From Solen grandis (lineage: Eukaryota > Mollusca > Bivalvia > Adapedonta > Solenidae): 64,000 nucleotides of DNA. Positions 52,455 to 63,600 of the stretch are shown here, one piece after another. The notes under the pieces are model-generated. The model was not told the origin of the DNA. It saw only the letters and a program-made list of their open reading frames with translations, and ran no database searches. Position numbers and translations under genes: made by a program. Numbering within the stretch: position 1 is the first letter of the stretch; every line of letters starts with the position of its first letter. The stretch covers positions 71,812,903 to 71,876,902 of the forward strand of contig CM037781.1 of the NCBI GenBank assembly GCA_021229015.1, written 5' to 3'.

Positions 52455-52771
52455 TGTTTATATTGAATGATTTATTGAAATTTTTCAATATATCACAAAA
52501 TAAAAGTATTATCATACTTTATATACGTGAAACAGTTTGTTTATAAATACATTACCCCCGATTTTTAAAATAAGTTCAAACTTTAAAACACGATTTCCTC
52601 AAACACAGAAGAGCCTTCTCAGTCTTCATACAATTTATTTACAATCATGCTCAAGGCCGGGATCATCAGAAGAAATCTCCGAAAGAGCGCTGTCTTCAGA
52701 ATCCTTACAGTTCCACTCACCAAGATACGTTCTCTCTGTCGCTCTCCTAGATCTCTCTATCATATCTTTGA
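52455..52771 (-). repeat. Left arm of a large inverted repeat; carries a conserved ORF tail and 3' UTR
   Basis: Reverse complement of 62289-62597 with high identity. It shares for example CATGCTCAAGGCCGGGATCA and AAATCTCCGAAAGAGCGCTG. Read on the - strand it ends a frame with SEDSALSEISSDDPGLEHDC then K and stop (stop at 52635-52637). An AATAAA follows at about 52473-52478, which looks like the 3' end of a transcription unit. Compared with the right arm it has about 30 extra bases near 52695-52730. Confidence 0.8.
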
Positions 52772-53049
52772 TTGGTTTGCATATATATATATGCATTTTT
52801 ATTTTATTTTGTATACTGGGTCGTAGATATGTGCAACACAACCAAAGGAAATGTCTTATTGACCAAAGAAAACATATTCCTTGGTCAACTCTGTCGTCTT
52901 AATTGTAGTAACGCAATCAGGGGTATATGTCTTGTCCGTTTAACATATAGCAAGCTCAACCCGCCTGCGATGTCCGGTTTCTTTCCATACATATGTTAAA
53001 TTCTTCACAATAACGGACTTTCAAATTATTTAAATGCGTTTATAAGTGA

Positions 53050-53575
53050 TGGTAATTTTCAAAATAAATACGCCTCGTGAAACTTAAAGATTCGCTCAAA
53101 AGTAATTGGGAACTGGGCTGTTCGACATAGTGCGTCAGAATTTAATCGTTTCCGATCTGTACAAACATTGTATCAGACGTGCGAGATTTGGCAGTATTGT
53201 CAAAATTATCCACGTCAACTAACGTATTATAGGACAATATGTAAGTTGATAGCATATCTTTCATGGTACGATGGCTTATGTCGTAGATGCTGTGCTGAGC
53301 TTCACGATACTTGCTTCACTGACCATTTTCTTACTGAATGTCCATATCTGGGGATGCATCGTCTGAAGTTGCTGGACAAATCACAAAACTGCTTGGGAGT
53401 TCACGTGCTATTAACATTTCTTTCATTGGACAAAAAACAGCTTTAAATACTCTCCTCGGCATTCGATGCCCAGTGTTATCTGTTTGCCTAAGGGAACAAT
53501 ACAGTGTGTTTATAAATATTGTTTTTCGCAAGGTTTATTTCATGTGGCTGTCTTATATTTTTAAATAAAAAGAAA
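53050..53575 (+). mobile_element. LINE C-terminal fragment, + strand
   Basis: The frame at 53168-53446 includes CRRCCAELHDTCFTDHFLTE and CPYLGMHR, the Cys-His cluster at the end of CR1/Jockey-type polymerases. After a frame change LLGIRCPV follows. No RT motif lies upstream on this strand. Confidence 0.6.
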
Positions 53576-53879
53576 GCAAAAGAAAAGAAAGACATACCGA
53601 TATACTTATTTATGTAATTTTTCTGTTATATAAAGTTCCAATTATTGTTTATATTTGTATAAACTTGTAAATATTCCTTGATATTTGTAATTCCACATAC
53701 ACGCACATGTTTCTGTACACTCATACGCAATCATCTGAGACTGGGGTTTTGTCAATGAAAGTTGTACTCTGGAGTTACATTCACTGAATTGCCTCTATAA
53801 TCCCACGCTACGGAAAAACAATTATGTCTGTATTGTTTTGTTAATGGTCATTCCCGCTGCATGACAAAATGATATGTTA

Positions 53880-54240
53880 TTAAGCTGTTTTTGTAATCCA
53901 CATAGTTTCTGAAAAATGTGCTACATCATCAGCAAATGAAATACAAATAATGTTCGGTATTTGATCCGTAATAAATATCCCATTGTTAAATAGTATCGTA
54001 CTGCTTATATCCCTTTGTCTTATATCTACATCACAGCGAAAGGCTTCAGTATACGTATCATTTAATATGCGGACAAGACTATTCAGGTTGTAGTACATAG
54101 ATTCTAAAACATTATATAATTTACCAGTGACACATATTTTTGGCAAACACTTGCATAGTTCATAATGTATCAAACTATCAAAAGCTTTGTTGAAATCAAC
54201 ATAGAGTACATATAATCTACCTCCTGGTTTTGAGATATAT
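53880..54240 (-). mobile_element. LINE reverse transcriptase, 3' part of a split copy
   Basis: On the - strand the sequence reads KPGGRLYVLYVDFNKAFDS (RT motif A, catalytic Asp) at about 54235-54180 and FADDVAHFSE (motif C) near 53930-53900. This continues the reverse transcriptase whose 5' part lies at 57480-58320, 3.2 kb away. It ends abruptly near 53880. Confidence 0.75.
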
Positions 54241-54479
54241 ATGGGGAACTACGCGAGAAAACCGGTCTTAAGGGGGTTTTTTTGGTTTTTTTTTCGATTT
54301 TTGAATTTTTGTTCTAAAAGAAAGAGAATTTCTTTAGAAATAAAAGTATGAAAAAAAAAATTGGATTGGACATTTACTTTTTTAGTTATGCTCGGTTTAT
54401 TGACGTCATGGTTACTATTTTTTTTTGTAAATGACGTCGCAAAAAAAATGACGTTCTGTGCCACGGTATGTCTGTATTG

Positions 54480-57400
54480 TCAAAACTGGTAATAATATCG
54501 GTTAGCGGGTCGAACAAATGGCTGCATGTTCCTCTGGAGGTGCTCTTTGCGCTGTCTGGACATCCCAGCAGGAGTTACGATGGATGGTCGGACAGCTGAT
54601 GGAAATGTAAAGTCGGGATCCCTTAGAACCATGAACTCCTGTTCATCTGCCTGGGGATCAGTACTTACACATACAGTGCCTGGTTTCTCCCTGTTGAAAC
54701 TGAAGTGTTGATATTGTCTGAAAATAATATTAAATAGCATTATCACACGAGATAAATATTAATTTTTGCATTTATATGCAGACGATTTTCTAATGTGATT
54801 TTATAAACATGTTCTAAGGTTTCTCTTCTCATTCTATTTTACCTTATTCTGGGAATAGGCTTGAAATGTCCTTCCAAAAACGGTTTCCATTTTCTCCAAT
54901 TCCACTGTGGGTATCTTACACTGGTGTTGATGGCGGGCGATTTATCAACAAGCTCGGTCAGTTGGTCAATTGTTTCGAAGTCGCTCCTTCGATATTTGAT
55001 TTTTATGTGGGCGAAACTGGAATCCACCAGACATCGTGCGTGTCCTGATTGATAAAATGTATTATTAGGCATATGCTTAAGTGTATACTGAATAAACTAT
55101 ATTTCGCACGTTTAAATTAAATAATCTGTTCAGTATAAATCAGTTTACTACATGTTCTTATATATACACATCACATTTATAACTGCTCAGTGGATATTAG
55201 TAGTATATTGGTTGTACGTATTACCGTGAAACTAAAGCTTCATCAGTCTTAAAAATTATGATACTGATAAAAAATTGTCATAGAGTTAAATGTGTATTTT
55301 TAAATGCGTTTCACTGTTGCTTATACCCAAGGTAAATAATTAGACACACAAATGAAAGTTTGGATTTAGAGTTTGTTCGGTGTATTGTTTTTATAGCAAC
55401 ATTCGCGGTATTATGTGTATCACGGTTTTATGCATATAAAATATAATACCTGGAATGTGCATATGGTAATCTATCCTGTTGTGTTGTCTCGTCATTACAC
55501 GTCACATGAAATATCCCACAAGTAACGATTCTTGTTTTGACCTAAAATAGATAAAATTATCATCTTGAGTACAACCAGTCGATTCAATTAAAACTTATTT
55601 AATTTACGTTGATTTGCGGACAAGTTCTCATAAATATACTGATCCCTCACGACAGTTCTTGGGTTGAACCAGTGCTTTACATCTTGAAATATCACGAAAA
55701 ACCATTGCCCCTAAGGGGTTCAAACCCAAAATCATCGGATATGCATTCGAAAAATTACGGGGCACCCTGCTAGTCGATTTAATGTGTGTGTGTGTTTTGT
55801 TGTTGTTGTTGTTGTTGTTTCCATATAATTTCATTATAAATCTGCAAAATTTAAACAGCATCACTTCTTCAGTATACGAACATGAACTATTTCATTTAGA
55901 TTTATTTCAAGCTTGTTGTATTTAAAACGCTACTATACATAGGAAAAAGCAAAATATCACGCATAAAACAGTTACATTTTACCACTAACGATTATTCAAA
56001 CAGATGCTTTATCCGAATTGAAACGTCGGTCCCGACGACTTCAAATAACCGGGATCCAACTGTATTACAATCGTAACAAGTTGTATTAAAATGAATGCAA
56101 TAACTAGTACAACCATCAATATAGTATTAATATAGTACTTTATTTCACCCGTATGTTCTACCGTTCATTTTAGTGCAATTAGAAATTGCATATTTTAATG
56201 AGTCACGGTTAAGTTCACATCTAATTAGTTGTATTTATTATGAACATCACAAACGGATAAACGACATATATTACCTGGACAGTTATCTGCGTGTATGGAG
56301 CATGCAGACGACTCTGATCCATGCACTTCAAGAGCCCAGTCCAGCATCGATATCACAGCATCGGGACCGTGGGTCTTCCCTCCATCTTTGCCAAGTGTTT
56401 GGTCTTCATCGACTAGGAAATTAAGTTGGCTTTGAAATCCGTCAAATCTAACTCCAAATATTTGTATTTTTCTCAGAGATAAAAAAATACAGGGGTCCCG
56501 GTTGTCGTGAAAAGTGTGGCAAACTAACGTTTTGACTAAAATCAAACGTTACATGCACAAACCTATCATCGGAGTCACGCGTTTGGATGCTTCTTCACAC
56601 ACAGCCATTGTAAAAGTCACATTCTTGTAAATATAAACGTTTATGTAATGTCAGTAGTGATGAATGTGTGAGATAATATTACTACATGAATGATTATTTA
56701 TTTATTAATTAATTATCGTTATTATTATAATTATTATTATTATCAATGTCGGATAAAAGTATAATTGTAACTATTATTGTAATAAAGTGAATGCATTCTT
56801 AAATTTTACGCGAAGGTGACAAGTTAAAAAATATTTTAAAACATTGTATCGACCTTTCCTTATTAATAATATAATATCTTATTCTTTTAGAAATACATTT
56901 TAAATATTTCCACCTAACAAATTAAGCAATTTAGAATTGTATTTAATTTGGTATTTATAGCGCATATTACTACATTGATATTATATAATACGAAAAATAT
57001 TTGCATGTACCGTTTTAGCAAGGTTCACATGTGTCTCCATGGCTCAAAGAGATTCTAGTGTTTCATCTTCTGTAACCGCACCCACGATCATCCGTCGGTG
57101 TTTCTCGCAGGTGGCACATACATCCTCCCGAGGTTTACCTATACGGACGTGAGGAAGGCAAGCGCGCCAGATGTCTTTGAATGATGTCAGAGACAGTACG
57201 CGATCCCTTGCATTAGACTGTTTGAATCTTGGTGTATTTGGTTCTTGGTCGTATGTGACGGCAGGTAGATACACGGAATGTTGTCAATACCTCGAGGTGC
57301 CGCAGGCTGAGGAATCCCATTTTCATCTGCGTAGTTGTTGATGAAATGCACTACGCGTAGCACATCATCATACTGAACTGCATGCTTTGGTAAACGTCCT

Positions 57401-57480
57401 TTATTTCCATGCACCCTTGCAGACACACCGTGAGTCTGAACGTGCTTCATAAATGCACAAAAGCGTGCAAACCATAACCT
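54480..57480 (-). pseudogene. Pseudogene A of a DUF7869/transposase-like multi-exon gene
   Basis: Five exons can be traced on the - strand: about 57480-57010, 56623-56275, 55541-55450, 55044-54843 and 54717-54480. In order they give LTSFKDIWRACLPH with a CATCEK motif, then FLSLRKIQIFGVRFDG and NFLVDEDQT followed by SIHADNCPG, then QNKN, then GHARCLVDSSFAHIK, then a basic tail ending in stop. The order IDE, HADNCPGQNKN, GH..C..D..F is that of DUF7869-type proteins, often from mobile elements; I suspect an RNase H-like fold but this is inference. Lesions include a one-base loss near 57225, others near 57455 and 56550, a length change in the T7 run near 56485, and Trp to TGA plus a frameshift in the third exon. 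The N-terminal part present in B is absent. Confidence 0.75.
55620..55765 (-). repeat. tRNA-like repeat fragment in an intron of pseudogene A
   Basis: On the - strand GGGTTTGAACCCCTTAGGGG and then CAATGGTTTTTCGTGA match the + strand fragment at about 5030-5065. Followed by a GTT repeat. Confidence 0.5.
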
Positions 57481-58320
57481 GCTCTAAATCCAGCCTGAGA
57501 CTCGTTTTATTTATTAAAGCATTCACTCAATTTACATAATCTTGCGTACACTATATTTGAAAATATTTTATAGAGGACACTCATTAGAGAAAATCCTCTA
57601 AAATTAAATGGGTCAGACCTAACACAAGACTTATGAACCGGCATGATTATAATACTCTCTGTCCAACTATTTGGAAAATTTCTTGTCTATAGTATAATAT
57701 TGAATAATTGTGTTAACACGGGAGCAATTGTTTCACAAGTACTTTTATAAAATTCAGACCCAATATCACTTACGCCGTGATATTTTCCAGATCTCAACTA
57801 TATAATACTTCGTTTTACTTTATCCAATGAAATCTGACAGTTCAGCATATCATTATATATTTCTGATTTAAGATATGCGTACAGTTTGTAATTTCAGGTA
57901 AATCAGCGCTAAATAATAATCATTTAAAGTGGTTCAACCATTCAGTGGGTTGAGTTATAACTTCAATGTTTTCTGTTTCTGTTTTAAAATACCCCGAAAG
58001 GATTTTAGGCATTATCTTGCGGCTACTAAGTTATAGTTTCTCCTCAAGATATATAGAGAGATCAGTCTGCATATTTGACCTCTGAAAACGCCTTAATGCC
58101 GAATATTTTGCTTGTTTTAAAATGTCACATTCATAATCCCAACATGGTTGATTTTCAGCATACACTAGATTTTGAAATTGTTTATGTCTTGGACAGACAC
58201 GCATAGTTTGTCCTGCTTTTTTATACAGTGACAAGATATCATTTACAACGTGATTTATATCTCTGTCCATGTTACATAAAATACTGTTTCTTAAGGTATC
58301 AAATAGATTTTCAAAACAAT
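57480..58320 (-). mobile_element. LINE reverse transcriptase, 5' part of a split copy
   Basis: The - strand frame 58270-58031 includes QPCWDYECDILKQAKYSALR, the linker between endonuclease and RT. Further on come GKYHGVSDIGSEFYKS, DPFNFRGFSLMSVLYKIFSN and ESQAGFRAGYG, RT domains 1-2, with several stops and frame changes. The reading stops at about 57480 where pseudogene A begins. Confidence 0.7.
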
Positions 58321-58329
58321 TAACAAGTA

Positions 58330-59095
58330 TCTACCGGAAATACATAGAAGACAATATAAACATATAATTAAATGGGAACTCTGTATTGATGATCTTAGAA
58401 GAGTAAAAGATTGACTTTATCGGACACTATCTAGCCTAATTAAATGGTGGAGGTGTTGGTCGCTTTTTATGTTCTGTGATAACTGACCATTTTAATTCAT
58501 ATTATACTGTTTTGGACTTGTTTTTAGACTAGTGACAGCGTTATAATACGTTCAAATATGTGTACTTGTGTGTTGGATACTTGGCGGTTGATAGGAATGG
58601 AAAAATAGGGGCTATGGTAACGGTGATGATCTGTGCAGTCGCAACAATAGGAAAGTAAACAGTGTCAGAAGCCCGTCTAGGAGCAATGTTTCGGTGAGTG
58701 AATTACTTAGGTTAACAGTGCATTGTATAATAACGGTAACGATAGAGTATTTGTAACGAACTCACCAACTCGCACTATTACTACAGCTGACAGCACCGAT
58801 ATTAGCAGTACCACCGAATTCAGCATGACATCAGTAAGCAATGATAAGGTAGGGTTTGTTTCACAACCGTATTTATGTTATGTTATGCTTGAAAATTATT
58901 GAAAGTAGATAAGTCATATGGACAAAAGGCTGGGTGATTTAGATCCTGAGATAAAAAAAAAGCCATGGGTTTCGCTGGAGGAAAAGAACAAGGAAGTGAA
59001 AGAAGAGTTACAGTAGAGGAGAAGCTGGAGAGGACTGACTTCTTATTGGGCATCTTTATTGATAAAGTTGTCACATTAGAATAAACGAAGCATAA
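58330..59095 (+). mobile_element. Non-LTR retrotransposon 5' region and decayed ORF1, copy 2
   Basis: Parallel to 48400-49700: GACAGCGTTATAATA, GTCAGAAGCCCGTCTA and GGTAACGATAGAGTATTTGT occur in the same order. Stops occur along the ORF1 frame, and it breaks off near 59095 where the 3' flank of pseudogene B begins. Confidence 0.55.
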
Positions 59096-59251
59096 AAATA
59101 GTTGATATTAGATATGCCTAAAAAACCAGCTTTAAAGTTTGAAACACACATTATGGTGCCACACAGAACTCCTCCTGCAAAGCTGATCTAACATATGGCC
59201 GAACATAACGGTGAAGGTATGTGTGTCTAGCCTTTGACAGTCCTGGTGGTT

Positions 59252-62226
59252 TCAGTACTGTTGACGGGAAGTCGATCTGAAGCGGAAGTTTGGCACCATT
59301 AGCATGTTGATATTCTGCTCCACAGCATCTTTATTGGTGCGCACAGTTAGAATTCCTGGTTCTTCACTGGAAAATCTGAAGTATTGTTGTTTTCTGGAAT
59401 AAAAAGAGAACGTGTTTATAATTAAATATCCATGCACCTTAACAAAAAAACAAAAACAAAAAAAAGGTGTTATATATATAAAGCCAATGTACATGGAATT
59501 TGCATTAAATATTCTATGGTTGAGTTTTGGCCAGTCATCACCCTCCACATAAAATATCCCATCATGAACTTGTTTTTGTTTTGGCCTGAAGTAAAACACC
59601 AAGTAGAATAACCATTAAGCAGCATAAAACATAACAATTGGTTTAATAACGATCTATCTCAAGAATTGTTAACAATCTTAAATGGCATTATAAAAACAAA
59701 TACTGCCTGTGCTTTTAATTGCGTTCAGTTAGATGGTTTTACTTCTTAAGATACAAACTTGTGAATATATATTGCAAAATTAAACTAACAGTAAATGAAA
59801 AGAATAGGGAAAACTCCAACAACAGGTAAGTTGTAATCAATATTAAGTAAATGAAGTATAATATTCAATAATAATCTTATACCATTATTATTTTAAAAAA
59901 AATATAAGCATTTCTGCCTATTTACCTGGACAGTTATCAGCATGTATGCTGAAATGAGACTTGTTGTATCCATAAGTCTGTATTGCCCAGTCAATCATCG
60001 AAATGACGGCGTTTGGTCCGTTGGTATCCTTGCCGTCGATACCGATTGTCTCATCTTCGTCTATAAGGAAGTTCAACTGGCGAGGGTGACCGTCAATCCG
60101 GAACCCAAACAACTGTATTTTCCTCAGTGACAAGAAGTAGAGAGACCCAACTTGTCTTGCTGTATGAGGAAGGGCCATATTCTGACTGAAGTGAAACGTC
60201 TAATGGGTGTAGGATGGGTCTGCCTTGCTCTGATTCACACAGGTGATGTACAGGTCTCTCTCCTAAAACAAAACAGTGAACTTTATTTTTTATAACGGTG
60301 ATAGATTTTACAAAACATAATCAACATTTCTATTATATTAAAGATAAATGAAAACGCATACAGTGAAAGTTATATGCCCATTTATGACCAGTTATTCTCC
60401 AAAATATTTTTAATTCTTATAAATATGTTAATATCAAGGCTGACATCTGCTTTTTTAAATGTGCGTTAATTAAATAATTTCCATTCGTCAGTCATACAAA
60501 ATTGAACAAAATGCCTAATATAGTAATAGGCTTGTGTGCTTGTGTTAGAAAAACTACATGTATATGCAATATTTTACTGCTGTACTAACAGAACATGTTG
60601 TCGAAATTCTTCTGTTGCCTCAAGCTTCTTCTCTGTTCTGGAGTCCACCACCTTAACCCGCAACTTCTCACATTTAGCACACACATCATTCCGGGGACCT
60701 GCGATCTTTATGTGAGGTGTGCAGCTTGACCAGATAGTTTTGAAAACAGCCAAAGACACATGCCTGGTACCGGCCTCTCTGCCCGCCTCGACATACTGGT
60801 CATAAAGATCATTTTTAGTTTGCTTGATGGTAGGAATACGGATGGTATGTTATCCCTACCTCGTAGTGCAGCTAGCTTAAGTAAGCCTGTTTCACTGGCA
60901 CAGTTTTGAATGAACTCCACAACCTGTTTGAGTTCATTAAATGTAAAGGCGTTATGTGGTTTCTTCTGTGAATTCCCATGTGATCTGGGCACAGCACCCT
61001 TATCCTTCAAGTGACTTGAAAAGGCATACAAATAGTTCTTCCTGATACCATAGCACAAAAAAAGGCTTCAAGACAAATCCTAACGCCATGAAATCTTAAG
61101 TCCTTGGGTGGTACACGTTTTCTGTGTGATCCATGGGATGTCTGAGGGGTACATTTCTTTGCCTCCTTCTGTAAAAATCCCATGAGAAGCATGTCTTTAG
61201 ATTCATGGCTAAGATCTCTTACATGTAGTCTATTGGCATATACCTCCCGAAAAGTAAATTTCTTGTGACACCTCTTACTACATGTACATCCTAAATTAAT
61301 GAACTGATTGACCCTCTCCTTATCACGTTCTCTCTGCTCATCTCCATCCTCCTCTGAACTTGAGTTCTCGTCCTCTGGATGGTGACACCCCTGTGAAGAC
61401 TGCTCTCGGGTCCGTTCTTCAATCAAAGACTCTAAATCTATACTAGGTCCTACCTCTATTTCTTCTTCGTCACTTTCTTCACCGCTCACTTCTAGGCTAT
61501 GCTGGGATGAATACTGGGACCCAAAATGCTGAGAAAAGATCGCGTCAAGGTCCTAATAATACGTAAATAAATAACCAGAACTACTAACCTGGTATAGATC
61601 TATTTTTTCTTAATAATTAAGCTAATGAAGTTTAGAAGATAATTATGTAAAAAAAAACATTTAAGTAAGATATTAAATATACCGATAGGAAATCAATGAT
61701 ATGTTGCATAAAAATATAAATGTATATCTAAATAAAGAAAAAAAACTGCCTTAGTCTAAATTGCATATACATATTGTTGAACATATTGTTGAACTTGATT
61801 TCAATTTTAAGGAACAAGCAGTTTTGAGACTATGTCTTCCTGTTCTCTGGTTTGTTTAAATGGGTTAAAATTCAAAGACTGGTGATTATTAGCAAAACAC
61901 TATTAATCTGCAAACATATGTTTATAACGTAGAACAAAAAAAAACAAAGACATAGAATACAATAAAATGACACATTTCTGTTTGTCTCGGTTTTGGCGCA
62001 ATTATCTACGTCTGTCGTTTAAGTGGGAGGACAATTCAAATCAAACTAAATAGACTCGATTTATAAACAGTGTTGTCTATTAAAAAGAATGATAAAAAAT
62101 AAACCTTACCTGCAACTCATCATCAATTTTACACTGGAACACTGTGTTAAAACACGAAATCAGAAATATATGTGTCAACAATTGCCTAAGTTCTGTATTT
62201 TGCAAACTTCCGGGTTGGGAAAACAT
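59252..62226 (-). pseudogene. Pseudogene B of the DUF7869/transposase-like gene, with N-terminal exons
   Basis: Exons on the - strand: 62226-62110 (start MFSQPGSLQN, 39 codons, CAG/GTAAGG donor), 61552 to about 60574, 60262-59926, 59585-59493 and 59393-59252. The second exon begins with an acidic Ser/Glu/Asp stretch (VSGEESDEEE), then a Cys-rich basic part (LGCTCSKRCHKKFT) and LRFHGVRICLEAFF. Later come CAKCEK, FLSLRKIQLFGFRIDG, LNFLIDEDETIG, HADNCPGQNKN and YFMWRVMTG. Breaks: one T missing in a T7 run (about 61056-61062), one base missing near 60820, and TAG inside the third exon (just after SYTH, about 60210). The exon matching GHARCLVDS of copy A is absent; the intron there is only 99 bp. 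Untouched splice sites show the parent gene was spliced. Confidence 0.75.
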
Positions 62227-62288
62227 GCATGACGTCATTTCGCTGACATTACTTCTAATTCCACAAGGACCAACATCGCTAGACGCGG

Positions 62289-62597
62289 GTCAAATATATG
62301 ATAGAGAGATTTAGGAAAGCGAGAGAGAGAACGTGTTAGGGTTCTTAAGGCAGCGCTCTTTCGGAGATTTCTTCTGATGATCCCGGCCTTGAGCATGATT
62401 GTAAATAAATTGTTTGAAGACTGAGAAGGCTTTTATGTGTTTGAGGAAATCGTGTTTTAAAGTTTGGACTTATTTTAAAAATCAGGGGTAATGTATTTAT
62501 AAACAAACTGTTTTATGTACATAAAGTATGATAAGACCTTGATTTTGTGATATAGAATCATTGAAATTTTTTCAATAAATCATTCAATATAATTAAT
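62289..62597 (+). repeat. Right arm of the large inverted repeat, cut by the assembly gap
   Basis: Same sequence as 52455-52771 in opposite orientation. The + strand frame ends SALSEISSDDPGLEHDCK with TAA at 62406-62408 and AATAAA at 62574-62579. An in-frame TAA shortly upstream shows it is a fragment. Its outer boundary lies in the N run. Confidence 0.8.
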
Positions 62598-62697
62598 NNN
62601 NNNNNNNNNNNNNNNNNNNNNNNNNNNNNNNNNNNNNNNNNNNNNNNNNNNNNNNNNNNNNNNNNNNNNNNNNNNNNNNNNNNNNNNNNNNNNNNNN
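62598..62697. other. Assembly gap (100 N)
   Basis: Exactly 100 N. It cuts the outer end of the right arm of the large inverted repeat. Confidence 0.98.
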
Positions 62698-62789
62698 TGT
62701 TAAAATGACATAAATCTAATATGAGGGTTATGGGCATGGTTTTGCTCACATTCCAATCGACCACTGAGAACGTAGCTTTAATTCACAGC

Positions 62790-63600
62790 GGATAAAATCA
62801 AGTCAATTCAATTCAATGTTTTATTGTACAAAAGGCCTCCGGCCCACATACGTAATACATGTTATAACATACAACACATGTGATAGCAGTAGGTAATATT
62901 TGAAAGAAAAAAATACAAGATTCGTCATTGAAATATTAAAAAAATGCTTAATACTTAGTTCCTATTAGTATCTTTAATTAATGCCTGTTAAAAAGAGTTT
63001 CCGTTTTTCAAATGCATGGTATAAAAACATTGCAAGGTTGCATGCCATTAGATTGTAGAATTTCATCGCTGTAGGATAATATTTATAATAATCAGATATA
63101 TACATTTCTCTTAGATCATTATATAAAGGACACAGCAGGATAAAGTGATATTCGTCCTCCTGAGTGGAATTACAATGTGGACACATTCGTTCTTGTCTCG
63201 ATATATTATGGTGTCGACCGGTCTTAATTAACAGGCAATGACAAGAACTTCTGAATTTAGCCAAACATTTTCGAAATTTTCCAATATCTATTACCTTTAC
63301 ATAATTTTCAACATCATAGTTTATTTTAAAATTACATATGTGTTAATTTTCTATTTTCTAAAATCGGTAATGTCTTGTCCAGACAGTTCTTGATACCGGT
63401 TCAAACATAAAAACACAATTTTCATCATTTGTTAAAGATAGTTGCTATTAGAAACATGTATTTTAGCATATGAAATTGGTCTGAACAAATTTTCTAACTC
63501 CATAATGTAACTCAATAAACCTGATTCAAAAGTGCCCCTTCCGTGTCCCCCATAACCGTACATAAATAAATTCAATTTCCCAAGCCTCAAATACATGTAA
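62790..63600 (-). mobile_element. LINE 3' end fragment, - strand
   Basis: The - strand frame 63264-62974 reads FRSSCHCLLIKTGRHHNIS, then CPHCNSTQEDEYHFILLCPL and YNDLREMYI. This is the C-terminal CCHC-like cluster of CR1/Jockey-type polymerases. About 150 bp after it comes GTACAATAAAACATTGAATT with ATTGA repeats, the likely 3' terminus. Upstream sequence to about 63600 reads as earlier parts with stops. Confidence 0.7.

Noticed and set aside
52537..52902. 121-codon + strand frame in the left inverted arm
   Set aside because: The - strand frame in this arm is the one whose stop and AATAAA are conserved in the other arm; the + frame is its shadow.
53880..58320. LINE pieces at 53050-53575 (+) and 53880-58320 (-) as one twin-primed, 5'-inverted insertion
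   Set aside because: Twin priming would leave the 3' segment in sense beside its tail; here the orientation and order do not fit and no shared tail is seen.
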